Shown one piece after another: positions 1 to 5,892 of a stretch of 29,793 nt of DNA. How positions within the stretch are numbered: the stretch's first letter is position 1; the number at the start of each line of letters is the position of its first letter. The translations under genes were made by a program, and so were the position numbers. The DNA lies in the IMG/VR virus record IMGVR_UViG_3300030104_004584, positions 1 through 29,793 of that record; one strand, given 5' to 3'. The stretch is from a virus. The notes beneath the pieces are model-generated. The model saw only the letters and a list, made by a program, of their open reading frames with translations, was not told the origin of the DNA and searched no databases.

Positions 1-29
1 CGTTTTGAGCCGTTTTGACCCCGTTTTAA
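1..29 (+). repeat. Three phased CGTTTTGA repeats at window edge
   Basis: CGTTTTGA occurs at 1-8 and 11-18, and CGTTTTAA at 22-29, spaced 10 and 11 bp. This equals one helical turn, so a protein could bind all copies on one DNA face. The array begins at base 1 and may extend upstream of the window. It lies just before the octamer promoter at 49. Function is inferred only. Confidence 0.5.
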
Positions 30-48
30 GCACATTTAGAGCAAATTT

Positions 49-56
49 GATAAATA
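49..56 (+). promoter_or_regulatory. NATAAATA promoter-like octamer for the 113-775 unit
   Basis: The octamer GATAAATA is followed by CTATT, matching the T4 late promoter form TATAAATACTATT in all but its first base. It lies 56 bp before the first gene of the unit. The predicted start, about 6 nt past the octamer, falls at the edge of the inverted repeat at 61-83. Confidence 0.6.
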
Positions 57-60
57 CTAT

Positions 61-83
61 TATATACAACGCAATTGTATATA
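61..83. promoter_or_regulatory. Operator-like inverted repeat
   Basis: TATATACAA (61-69) and TTGTATATA (75-83) form a perfect 9-bp inverted repeat with a 5-nt spacer. It covers the predicted transcription start of the octamer at 49. Its core half-site ATACAA/TTGTAT is shared with the palindrome at 2286-2305, so one repressor or activator could read both. No such regulator was identified in the window. Confidence 0.45.
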
Positions 84-112
84 CAAACATAACGCAATAT
101 AGGAGAAAAACA

Positions 113-352
113 ATGCAAAAAAATATGTTTAATACAACAATGATAGACATCAGCATAGATAAATTGCTGGATCGTTTATACAAAATACAAACACACTTGG
201 AACACATCAAGCACAGCAACGGGGCGGATGTTATAGCTGTGGATGAATCAATATTGGAAGCAATATATGATTGTGACTTTGAGGATCACTATGATTCAAC
301 AGCACCCTCAATAAGCAAACAACTTAAAATTGTAGAAGGAGGGGCTCAATAA
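113..352 (+). CDS. Hypothetical small protein, 79 aa
   Basis: Not recognised. The reading frame is open from base 5, but the start at 113 is preferred because AGGAG lies just upstream and the octamer promoter at 49 would leave any earlier start outside the transcript. The product is mildly acidic, with an amphipathic segment (ISIDKLLDRLYKIQTHLEHI, about residues 13-32) that should be helical; no signal peptide or membrane segment is seen. It is the first gene of a tightly packed unit and its stop overlaps the start of the next gene (TAATG), suggesting translational coupling. Its position in a small-gene control region suggests an early or host-takeover role, which is inference only. Confidence 0.75.
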   Translation: MQKNMFNTTMIDISIDKLLDRLYKIQTHLEHIKHSNGADVIAVDESILEAIYDCDFEDHYDSTAPSISKQLKIVEGGAQ

Positions 353-603
353 TGACAAAACAAAACAAGTATCAATTTGAAATATGGGCAACGCAGACAC
401 TTAAACTGCCTTATATAATAGAAGCAGAGTCACTTGAAGGAGCAAAGCAGGATATGATTGACTTATACAAGCGGGACTATTGCGAACTTGAAGCAGATGT
501 AATAACAGATGGCAAGCAAAAACAGTTTGAGCTTGACATATATGACGAGAATGATGAGAAGCTTGTATCAGATGGGAGGATCAACAGTGACTTACAGGCG
601 TAA
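352..603 (+). CDS. Hypothetical acidic protein, 83 aa
   Basis: Not recognised. The start overlaps the stop of the previous gene (TAATG) and follows a GGAGGGG-type site in AAGGAGGGG. The protein is acidic, with alternating beta-like and helical segments: a strand-like KYQFEIWATQTLKLPYIIEA, a helix around EGAKQDMIDLYKRDY and a strand-like FELDIYDENDEKL. Small acidic phage proteins of this shape often bind host factors, but no family match is claimed. It overlaps the GTG start of the next gene by 17 nt. Confidence 0.75.
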   Translation: MTKQNKYQFEIWATQTLKLPYIIEAESLEGAKQDMIDLYKRDYCELEADVITDGKQKQFELDIYDENDEKLVSDGRINSDLQA

Positions 604-775
604 AATAATAGCACATATGGGCAACAATCAGAACAATGAATACAGGGGTATTGACTTTATAGTGCCAGGTCCAGGCAAGATATCTATAAGTTGGACAGAG
701 AAACGCAAGAAACAAAAGGAGGAACACACGCAAACTTGCGACAAAAATAACACAACACAACAACAACAAGCATAA
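587..775 (+). CDS. Hypothetical basic protein, 62 aa, GTG start
   Basis: Not recognised. A GTG at 587 lies 7 nt after GGGAGG (574-579) and overlaps the end of the previous gene; this pairing of ribosome binding site and start is better than the ATG at 617, which has none. The protein starts with a basic TYRRKII segment, has a central IDFIVPGPGKISISW segment and a Lys/Glu-rich charged region, and ends in a low-complexity Thr/Gln tail. It is the third member of the 113-775 unit. The low-complexity end, running into the next octamer at 771, makes it a somewhat less certain gene. Confidence 0.5.
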   Translation: MTYRRKIIAHMGNNQNNEYRGIDFIVPGPGKISISWTEKRKKQKEEHTQTCDKNNTTQQQQA

Positions 776-778
776 ATA
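771..778 (+). promoter_or_regulatory. NATAAATA promoter-like octamer
   Basis: CATAAATA followed by TT overlaps the stop codon region of the 587-775 gene. A transcript from here would start near 784, run through the hairpin at 799-836 and reach the gene at 965. An ATAC-N4-GTAT inverted repeat (781-792) lies at the predicted start. Confidence 0.5.
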
Positions 779-798
779 TTATACTATTGTATGCTAAA

Positions 799-836
799 GT
801 AGTAGCAATTGTAACACGCAAAGCAGTTGCTACTAC
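799..836 (+). other. 12-bp imperfect inverted repeat in leader
   Basis: GTAGTAGCAATT (799-810) pairs with AGTTGCTACTAC (825-836) at 11 of 12 positions, with a 14-nt loop. No T-run follows, so it is not an ordinary terminator. It would be a 5' leader hairpin of a transcript from the octamer at 771. Confidence 0.4.
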
Positions 837-840
837 AACA

Positions 841-872
841 AAACACACACACAAACACACACACATATACAA
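841..872 (+). repeat. AC-rich simple-sequence tract
   Basis: A run of nearly pure AC dinucleotides lies between the leader hairpin and the promoter at 916. The reverse frame would encode a low-complexity Cys/Val protein, which is not credible as a gene. The tract may be unstable or may act as an unstructured leader. Confidence 0.5.
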
Positions 873-915
873 GCACAGCAAAAAAACAGTCAATATCAGG
901 CTATATTTTGCAGTT

Positions 916-944
916 TTGACAACAATTTGCTAAATATATATAAA
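916..944 (+). promoter_or_regulatory. Sigma-70-type promoter with embedded GCTAAATA
   Basis: TTGACA (916-921), a 17-bp spacer and TATAAA (939-944) form a near-consensus housekeeping promoter. The spacer contains GCTAAATA (929-936), a variant of the octamer also found at 10027 and, on the minus strand, at 27334. The site lies 20 bp before the 965 gene. It would allow host RNA polymerase to read this gene early. Confidence 0.6.
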
Positions 945-964
945 GCAAATAGGAGAAACACGCA

Positions 965-1267
965 ATGAATATAAACAAAAAAGATTTAGATTGGATATGC
1001 GACACATTGTTATTGTTGTTATCAGATGATTTCAGTGTAAAGCATTTTAATAAACTGCGTCAGTCAGATGGCTTGGACGTAGAAGTAGAAGAAGCAAAGC
1101 AATATATTTGGAAGAGGCTTGTAAAAGATTTAGCTGACGTGCAACAACAAGCACATAAAGAATCAAGCATACAAGCATTGAGAAACAAAGTAATGAACTT
1201 ACAAAAAGATATTGACAGCAACAACAAAGCAGTATTAGACAGTTATAAACAAGAAGACAACAACTAA
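965..1267 (+). CDS. Hypothetical helical protein, 100 aa
   Basis: Not recognised. The start is supported by AGGAG at a good distance and a near-consensus sigma-70 promoter 20 bp upstream, which suggests early expression by the host polymerase. The N-terminal third (DLDWICDTLLLLLSDDFSVK) is hydrophobic-helical but too charged to be a clear membrane segment. The C-terminal half is a probable coiled coil (DLADVQQQAHKESSIQALRN onward) rich in Gln, Lys and Asn. The gene stands alone and the phased repeats at 1265-1337 begin over its stop codon. Confidence 0.7.
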   Translation: MNINKKDLDWICDTLLLLLSDDFSVKHFNKLRQSDGLDVEVEEAKQYIWKRLVKDLADVQQQAHKESSIQALRNKVMNLQKDIDSNNKAVLDSYKQEDNN

Positions 1268-1337
1268 CATAGGCAAACATAGGCACGCAATAGGCAAACA
1301 TAGGCTATATAACACCCTCATAAGAACAAACATAGGC
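1265..1337 (+). repeat. Five phased iteron-like repeats, AAACATAGGC
   Basis: AAACATAGGC or a near copy occurs at 1265 (first base differs), 1275, 1286 (variant CGCAATAGGC), 1296 and 1328. Spacings are 10, 11, 10 and 32 bp, or one, one, one and three helical turns. This is the pattern of protein-loading iterons at plasmid and phage origins or of a cooperative regulator. No matching initiator gene is seen in the window. Confidence 0.55.
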
Positions 1338-1605
1338 GTTGATAACACCCGCACAATTGTTATAAATTAGGTGTCGTTGATGTTAGCGTTAGTAACATTA
1401 GATTAGAACTATTAGCACAGCAAGGCTGAGAGTGCTATTAAAAATCACGTATGTATGGTAAGCGGAACGAGCCAAGTTCATATAATCTATAAACACATCA
1501 GGGCGTAAGCCTTCCTATGGGTTCAGTATAAGCAACAAATTCAATAGCAGAAACTTAAAATAGACGCAAGTCTATTTTAATAACAAGTGCGTAGCACTTG
1601 ATTTT
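1338..1605 (+). ncRNA. Structured non-coding stretch, possible RNA
   Basis: No credible gene lies between 1268 and 1660. The stretch holds several stem-loops: TAGCAC/GTGCTA (1413-1437) with an inner AGC-AAG-GCT, a short stem capped by GTAA (1500-1513), an 11-bp perfect stem capped by GCAA (1555-1580) and CAAGTGC-GTA-GCACTTG (1584-1600). Two caps fit the stable GNRA tetraloop rule. A TATAAATT sequence (1361-1368, one base from the octamer) could start a transcript. Whether it is expressed RNA, an origin or a DNA-binding array is unknown. Confidence 0.35.
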
Positions 1606-1647
1606 GCTTCATAATTCACCCGTTTGATAGCAAAAAATCACGTTTTA

Positions 1648-1655
1648 GATAAATA
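1648..1655 (+). promoter_or_regulatory. NATAAATA octamer, predicted leaderless start
   Basis: GATAAATA is followed by TTAGT and then ATG. With T4-late geometry (initiation 6 nt after the last base of the octamer) the first transcribed base would be the A of the start codon at 1661. There is no Shine-Dalgarno. The same 5-nt spacing recurs at 10020-10014. Confidence 0.6.
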
Positions 1656-1660
1656 TTAGT

Positions 1661-1909
1661 ATGGATCATAATGAGTTTAATATAAAAGGTTTAGAACAAC
1701 ACACACCTTTAGTAACGCAAAAGATGGACGTTGGTATGAACATAATAAAGAATCAACACGCAAGATTGATTGGGGACTTTTTAGATTGTATAATGAAACA
1801 AAGACAATTGGAAAGACGCATAAGAGAAATAGAATATCACTTTCAATTCCTACCACCTTTTATATTTGAAATAGATGATGGAGATAACAACACGCAAACA
1901 AGGAGATAA
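1661..1909 (+). CDS. Hypothetical protein, 82 aa, probably leaderless
   Basis: Not recognised. The start at 1661 has no ribosome binding site but lies exactly 5 nt after an octamer, so translation from a leaderless mRNA is inferred; the in-frame ATG at 1724 also lacks a site and would remove 21 residues. The central part (HARLIGDFLDCIMKQRQLER, then RIREIEYHF) should form one long helix, ending in an FLPPFIFEIDD segment. It is followed one base after its stop by the 1911 gene, whose ribosome binding site lies inside this gene. Confidence 0.65.
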   Translation: MDHNEFNIKGLEQHTPLVTQKMDVGMNIIKNQHARLIGDFLDCIMKQRQLERRIREIEYHFQFLPPFIFEIDDGDNNTQTRR

Positions 1910-1910
1910 T

Positions 1911-2252
1911 ATGTCAAGCAAATACAAAAAGAAATATATGTTACCTATCAAGAGGCACGAAGTAATACTAACAGGCATTGGTGAAAAGCGAGTCAGCAAG
2001 TATGGCGGCACCTATAGATATATTTTTGCTTTAGGACCAGATGCTAATCAATTAGACCCAGCAAGTTTAAGTTCGCAAATGCAAAACAAAAGCAATTGGG
2101 ATCTTATAGTTAAGCTGTTGGAAGATAGAAAGAAATTGTTTTGTGATGATGCTGTAATAGTAACACGCAAAGGCAAACGTATGATTGATTGTGACTTCGT
2201 CCCAACTGTAATAGAGATGGGTGATGAGATAGATTTAGAAGCAATTAAATAA
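1911..2252 (+). CDS. Hypothetical basic protein, 113 aa
   Basis: Not recognised. The start at 1911 is chosen over an in-frame ATG at 1875 because AAGGAG lies 6-7 nt upstream and the earlier one has no site and overlaps the previous gene more. The N terminus is strongly basic (SSKYKKKYMLPIKRHE), followed by beta-rich segments (VILTGIGEKRVSKYGGTYRY; DAVIVTRKGKRMIDCDFVP) and an acidic C terminus. A compact beta fold binding nucleic acid is possible, but no family is claimed. It is the last gene of the control region and is followed by octamers at 2254 and 2317 and a strong terminator. Confidence 0.75.
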   Translation: MSSKYKKKYMLPIKRHEVILTGIGEKRVSKYGGTYRYIFALGPDANQLDPASLSSQMQNKSNWDLIVKLLEDRKKLFCDDAVIVTRKGKRMIDCDFVPTVIEMGDEIDLEAIK

Positions 2253-2253
2253 T

Positions 2254-2261
2254 CATAAATA
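2254..2261 (+). promoter_or_regulatory. NATAAATA promoter-like octamer
   Basis: CATAAATA followed by TT lies immediately after the stop of the 1911 gene. A transcript starting near 2267 would contain no gene before the terminator at 2356-2396, giving an RNA of about 130 nt. Confidence 0.45.
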
Positions 2262-2281
2262 TTTTAGAGAGGTTAGTTATT

Positions 2282-2324
2282 TTGACATACAAAATATTTT
2301 GTATGACTATTATAATGATAAATA
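2282..2324 (+). promoter_or_regulatory. Composite promoter: TTGACA, TATAAT and octamer
   Basis: TTGACA (2282-2287), TATAAT (2311-2316) and GATAAATA (2317-2324, followed by TT) are stacked, with the palindrome 2286-2305 between them. The TTGACA to TATAAT spacing is 23 bp, too long for an ordinary sigma-70 promoter, so a shifted hexamer or an activator may be needed. The only transcript possible before the terminator is about 65 nt. Confidence 0.4.
2286..2305. promoter_or_regulatory. Perfect 20-bp palindrome, operator-like
   Basis: CATACAAAAT is followed directly by its reverse complement ATTTTGTATG. The palindrome overlaps the TTGACA at 2282 and shares the half-site ATACAA/TTGTAT with the inverted repeat at 61-83. 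A dimeric regulator site is the simplest reading. Confidence 0.5.
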
Positions 2325-2329
2325 TTATT

Positions 2330-2396
2330 GTTATATAGCCAAAGTAATAACGCATAAAAGCTGTAGTAGATTAATTTTTACTACAGCTTTTTTTTT
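2330..2396 (+). ncRNA. Possible short RNA ending at a terminator
   Basis: From the composite promoter, transcription starting near 2330 would give an RNA of about 65 nt made of a 26-nt unpaired 5' segment and the terminator stem. It holds no credible open frame. It could be a small regulator or only the tail of the upstream unit. Confidence 0.3.
2356..2396 (+). terminator. Strong intrinsic terminator
   Basis: AAAAGCTGTAGTA (2356-2368) pairs perfectly with TACTACAGCTTTT (2379-2391), giving a 13-bp stem and 10-nt loop followed by a run of T to 2396. It ends plus-strand transcription of the control region. On the minus strand only TTTT follows the stem, so it could also act weakly on readthrough from the scaffold operon. 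Confidence 0.85.
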
Positions 2397-2415
2397 ATTT
2401 AAAGCGTATTTTGTG

Positions 2416-2431
2416 GGTATAGTAATATACC
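2416..2431 (+). other. Hairpin with GTAA tetraloop
   Basis: GGTATA (2416-2421), GTAA, TATACC (2426-2431) form a perfect 6-bp stem with a GNRA-type cap. It resembles the small hairpins at 1500, 1555 and, on the other strand, at 29078 and 29386. It lies in the gene-free gap between the terminator and the scaffold stop. Confidence 0.4.
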
Positions 2432-2549
2432 AGATGGGTGTTTAAACACGCTGTAAAGGCGTCTGTGTGCTTCTTTTTTTACAAATAAAACACTATTCCA
2501 CTAATAAACAACAAAGTATATACAAATACTATAGTCCAGTATATCATTA

Positions 2550-3338
2550 TTAACCAGATAATTTTTCGTATAGTTTGTATATTGCTTGTCTATGTGCGTC
2601 CCCAATTGGGTCACCTTGTCCTAATTTCATTTTAGGATCAGCTCTCATTTCAGCAATCTTTTCACGTAAAGAGAGTTGGTCAGTCATTGAACTTTCAGCA
2701 TTTACAATTGGATTGGGAGCTCTACCAGAGTCCATCAAGTTGTATAGTATTTCAAGTCCATCAGCCGTGTCAGCAATTGGTTGTGTTAAAACGTGTGCTG
2801 GTAATTTACTAGCAAATTGTTTAACAGCAGTTAGTCTGCCTTCATATTCAGCACCCCATTTTGATTTCAAGTTTGCATTCTCTTGTTCAAGATCTGCTTT
2901 GGGATATTGCTGTGCAACTTGTTGTGATATAGTGTCAAGTTGGTCTTTGTATAAACCCATAACACCTTCAACTTGTTTTTGTGTCATACCCAAGTGCTTA
3001 AACATATCTTCTGCTTCTGCTTTGATTGTAGTATCATCAGTCATTTGTAAGTCCAAGTCTTTGGTAAAGTCCCAAGTGTATTCTTTGGGTGCTTTAGGTA
3101 TGTCATTCATTTTAGTTTCAAGTTCAGTATAGCTTTTAGCTAAATCTTCAGGTGTTTTAAATTTTTCAGGAAGCCAAGCTGGTCTTGTTTCTTCACCTTC
3201 AGCTGGTGCTTCTTTAGTTTCAGCACTTGAGTCAGTTGTTAATAACCCAGTGTTAGTATCAGTTGTAGATACTGTTCTATTGTTATCCTCATTATCAGGG
3301 ATAGCTTGTTCTGTATTTGTATTAGTTTCTTCGCTCAT
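2550..3338 (-). CDS. Scaffolding protein (T7 gp9-like), 262 aa
   Basis: The protein is predicted to guide capsid assembly inside the procapsid and then leave it. It has the usual hallmarks: a disordered acidic N terminus rich in Glu, Thr and Asn (residues 1-55), a PAWLPEKFKTPEDLAKSYTELE motif region near residues 55-75 that is typical of podovirus scaffolds, a helical middle part and a short basic C terminus (HRQAIYKLYEKLSG), which in such proteins contacts the capsid. The ATG at 3338 is preferred over 3344 because AAGGA lies 8 nt from it but only 2 nt from the upstream one. It is the last gene of the terminase-portal operon. It is separated from the capsid gene by the control region if the molecule is circular, whereas in T7 the two are adjacent. 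Confidence 0.8.
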   Translation of the reverse strand: MSEETNTNTEQAIPDNEDNNRTVSTTDTNTGLLTTDSSAETKEAPAEGEETRPAWLPEKFKTPEDLAKSYTELETKMNDIPKAPKEYTWDFTKDLDLQMTDDTTIKAEAEDMFKHLGMTQKQVEGVMGLYKDQLDTISQQVAQQYPKADLEQENANLKSKWGAEYEGRLTAVKQFASKLPAHVLTQPIADTADGLEILYNLMDSGRAPNPIVNAESSMTDQLSLREKIAEMRADPKMKLGQGDPIGDAHRQAIYKLYEKLSG

Positions 3339-3576
3339 TGTCATTATCCTTTATAATCATATTTGCTTTAGTTTCATTTAGATCCATCATATTTTGTATT
3401 CTTGATATCATCTGTCTTTGTGCTTCTTTATATAATGCACTCAATTGATTTGGATTATCAGCACTAATCCTTGTTTGATTAGCTATCCTTTCCAAGTCTT
3501 CAAGCACAACAGCACCTTCGCGAGATGTAAATACACGATGGTAAGTTTCTTTCATTTGTTTCATATTAAGTTTCAT
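3322..3576 (-). CDS. Bbp19-like phage protein, 84 aa
   Basis: The protein resembles small phage proteins of the Bbp19 type: an N-terminal YHRVFTSREGAVVLEDLERI segment (about residues 12-31) and a later ALYKEAQRQMISRIQNMMDL helix (about 46-65) replace the family's usual VF-T-GK-VL-DL and EG-R-L-I motifs. Such genes lie beside portal and scaffold genes in many podoviruses and their molecular role is not settled. The start overlaps the stop of the GNAT-like gene and the stop overlaps the scaffold start, so the three are probably translationally coupled. AAGAG is a weak ribosome binding site. Family assignment is moderately sure. Confidence 0.65.
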   Translation of the reverse strand: MKLNMKQMKETYHRVFTSREGAVVLEDLERIANQTRISADNPNQLSALYKEAQRQMISRIQNMMDLNETKANMIIKDNDNERRN

Positions 3577-4042
3577 AATGTATTTCTCTTATGTAGTTTT
3601 TGCTTAAGGTTTTAAATCCAATACGATTCATAACCCTATCCATTGCTGGACTATCACGCCAAGCATTTAACACAATAGCTTTTGCTTCACGCTCAATACC
3701 CCATTGTTCAAGTGTATTAAACAAAGTTCTAATATGTGTTGGTGTGCATTTTTTATTAGTAAGTAGGCCAAGTATAGCAACGTCACAGCGATTATACCAT
3801 CTGTTTTCTTGCAATTGTGCTACTAACACGCAATGGATATATCCATCGTTGGCCTCAACTGAACGAGCAAAACCATAACCTGGATACAAAGTTTCTGTAT
3901 TGATTAGTTCATTTAGAAATCTATCACAGTATTCATCTTTAGCATAGTTGTTTTTAGGATCTTCAACAAATGATTTAACCATTTGTTTTAATGCTTCGCG
4001 TCTCTCTGGAGACCTGTAATAGGCGCCTGGCTTAATATTCAT
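3566..4042 (-). CDS. GNAT-like acetyltransferase fold protein, 158 aa
   Basis: The C-terminal part has the layout of the GNAT fold: a strand (CDVAILGLLTNKKC), a helix (HIRTLFNTLEQWGIEREAKA), a strand (IVLNAWRDS) and the typical AMDRVMNRIGFKTLSKNYIR end, where the family places its last helix and GF turn. The glycine-rich acetyl-CoA loop (Q/R-x-x-G-x-G/A) is not evident, so catalytic activity is uncertain. Phage GNAT-like genes near portal genes are common, with unknown substrates. It has its own exact TATAAATA octamer 28 nt upstream, overlapping the portal stop codon. The leader contains tandem ACGAA copies and no Shine-Dalgarno, which is odd among these genes. Confidence 0.65.
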   Translation of the reverse strand: MNIKPGAYYRSPERREALKQMVKSFVEDPKNNYAKDEYCDRFLNELINTETLYPGYGFARSVEANDGYIHCVLVAQLQENRWYNRCDVAILGLLTNKKCTPTHIRTLFNTLEQWGIEREAKAIVLNAWRDSPAMDRVMNRIGFKTLSKNYIREIHYET

Positions 4043-4070
4043 AGTTCGTTTCGTTTCGTTTAGTTAGTAA

Positions 4071-4078
4071 TATTTATA
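4071..4078 (-). promoter_or_regulatory. Exact TATAAATA octamer upstream of GNAT-like gene
   Basis: On the minus strand TATAAATA is followed by TTACTAACT, overlapping the portal stop codon. It lies 28 nt before the ATG at 4042. It would start a transcript for the GNAT-like, Bbp19-like and scaffold genes. Confidence 0.6.
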
Positions 4079-5603
4079 CAATAGGACCTGTTGGTGGAAC
4101 CGTTTGTCCCGCAGGTTGTTCTTGTATAGATTCTGTAGCTTGTTGAAGTAATTGACTTTGTTGTTGAGCTTGTAATTTTTCTTGAACTTGTTGCTCATCC
4201 AATATTACTTCAGGGCTCATATCACCATCACGTAATATCTTACGTGCTAATGCTGATACGTTTATTTGTGCAATAGCTTCTGGTCCTAACTGTGATACAA
4301 TTTGTAGTATTTGTAAATCTCTTTGTATCTCTGCCATACTAATACCTTTTTTAACAGCAGAATTTACAACGATTTCAAACCTTGTGCCATCGTTAATAAA
4401 GTCAGGAAGTTCGCCTCTTGCTTGTAGTCTTTTAATTAGATTCTTTATCATAGGACGTAATAGTTCTTGTTCTAAACGTAATCCACTTGGTCCTATCTTT
4501 CTATAAAATTCAGCCTGTCTAACTTGCACTTCAAAAGCTGTCATTTGCTGACTGCTTTCTGGTGGAACTATATGATCATTGTAAAGAATTTTATTAATCT
4601 TTCTTCTTTGATCTTCAACAGTTTGGAATGTTATTTGAAAGTTCCCTGGGAAAGGAACAGGTTGTAATAAACTATCAACTGTGATACAATCACCTGGAGA
4701 TAGTTTTATATTATTGGTATTGACTGTGCTTTCACTGCCGTCAATCTGCCAACAACCTAAACCAGCAAATGCATTTTGTTGCATTATAAGTTGCGTGGCC
4801 TCGTTAGCTACACGTATATGAGGTAGCGCCTGTCTCACAGGGCTATCACCTAATGTGCTTCCCAAAGTCTTGGAGAATCTAAACACCGTAAATAATTGTG
4901 ATGGTGTTTTCTTTTCTTCTAATAGTTTTAATCCTTCTTGCATAAACACTCTATACATCATACTTTTATCTGATGGAAGTTTTAAACAAGCTTCAAGTAT
5001 TTTAACTTTTGCATTTGGATTTGTGTCTGCTAATGTTTTTACTTTATCTGGAACTGTTGATGGATACTTGTCAATTAAGTATTGTGCTGGTAAAGAGTGT
5101 GATCTAAACACAGTATCAACTTCACCTTTATAGTTGTCAAGGAAAAATAGTTGATGTATAGGAACTGCAACAAAGTCAATACCTTCATCATTTTCTATCA
5201 TTGTAATTGCACCTGTGCCTGATATAACTGAATCAAGTAATGCTTCACTTATAGCAACATAGAATCCACTATCTCTAATAGTTTTAAATACAACCTTGTT
5301 GGCCATATCTAACATTTTTCTAATGTCTGGAGCCACAGTTGCTTTTAGTTCATCACGCACATCAACGTGTGCCCATTGTTGATTTTGTGGAATCAACATT
5401 GTTAAGATAGTAGAAACTAAATTGGATACAGCATCTGGGGCTGTCCCATCAAACAATTTCTTTCTATCTGTCTCACCTTCATCAGCACGATTTATATCTC
5501 TGTTTGGAAATGTAAATTTATATGCTTCTGATATTTCGTCTTCGTGCGGATCCTTTACAGCTTTCGCTTGGTTCCATATTTTCTTAATTACGTTTGTGTC
5601 CAT
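4074..5603 (-). CDS. Portal (head-tail connector, T7 gp8-like), 509 aa
   Basis: This forms the dodecameric ring at the head vertex through which DNA is packaged and ejected. The length (509 aa against 536 in T7) and the sequence fit podovirus head-tail connectors: an N-terminal DEISEAYKFTFPNRDIN segment, an LFDGTAPDAVSNLVSTILTM segment (about 49-68), NQQWAHVDVRD, and a C-terminal stem region (MTAFEVQVRQAEFYRKIGPS) followed by a Gln-rich tail (EQQVQEKLQAQQQSQLLQQA) typical of the crown/barrel part. It lies 3 nt downstream of the 94-aa gene in the terminase operon. The ribosome binding site (GGAT) is weak. Confidence 0.92.
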   Translation of the reverse strand: MDTNVIKKIWNQAKAVKDPHEDEISEAYKFTFPNRDINRADEGETDRKKLFDGTAPDAVSNLVSTILTMLIPQNQQWAHVDVRDELKATVAPDIRKMLDMANKVVFKTIRDSGFYVAISEALLDSVISGTGAITMIENDEGIDFVAVPIHQLFFLDNYKGEVDTVFRSHSLPAQYLIDKYPSTVPDKVKTLADTNPNAKVKILEACLKLPSDKSMMYRVFMQEGLKLLEEKKTPSQLFTVFRFSKTLGSTLGDSPVRQALPHIRVANEATQLIMQQNAFAGLGCWQIDGSESTVNTNNIKLSPGDCITVDSLLQPVPFPGNFQITFQTVEDQRRKINKILYNDHIVPPESSQQMTAFEVQVRQAEFYRKIGPSGLRLEQELLRPMIKNLIKRLQARGELPDFINDGTRFEIVVNSAVKKGISMAEIQRDLQILQIVSQLGPEAIAQINVSALARKILRDGDMSPEVILDEQQVQEKLQAQQQSQLLQQATESIQEQPAGQTVPPTGPIV

Positions 5604-5606
5604 AGT

Positions 5607-5891
5607 TTAGTATCCACTGCCGACGTTACCTAAAAGTGTTCTGGATGTTCTTGGACCTAATGCATCGTCCGTAATACCCATATAACTTGCGCCGCCTCGT
5701 CTTGTAATCAATGTTCCTCTGCCTCTTTTCTTTTTAAGAGCTTTAGTTAAATTATTAGCGGCATCATTTTGTTTCATACGTTGCTCAACTAATAACTCTT
5801 TAGATTCTCTTTCAGCTCTGATCTTATCTTGAGCCGCGGCAATATCTTGTGGGCTTGGTGCAGGTGGAATTTTTGGCATTAAAAAACTCAT
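5607..5891 (-). CDS. Small phage protein with RGRG-LG motif, 94 aa
   Basis: The function is unknown. It begins with a Pro-rich segment (PKIPPAPSPQDIAAAQDKIR), has a charged helix, and ends in a basic Gly-rich segment KKKRGRGTLITRRGG followed by ALGPRTSRTLLGN. The same pattern, RGRGSLVTKRG, ALG and LLG, ends the preceding 120-aa protein, so the two are probably paralogues. Short proteins with this RGR and LG-LLG ending often precede portal genes in podoviruses and may be virion parts, which is recalled from general experience. It is read 1 nt after the previous stop with GGGAG as ribosome binding site. Confidence 0.75.
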   Translation of the reverse strand: MSFLMPKIPPAPSPQDIAAAQDKIRAERESKELLVEQRMKQNDAANNLTKALKKKRGRGTLITRRGGASYMGITDDALGPRTSRTLLGNVGSGY

Positions 5892-5892
5892 A

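Noticed and set aside
5-112. N-terminal extension of the first gene
   Set aside because: The start codon near base 5 has no ribosome site and lies upstream of the octamer; the start at 113 has AGGAG.
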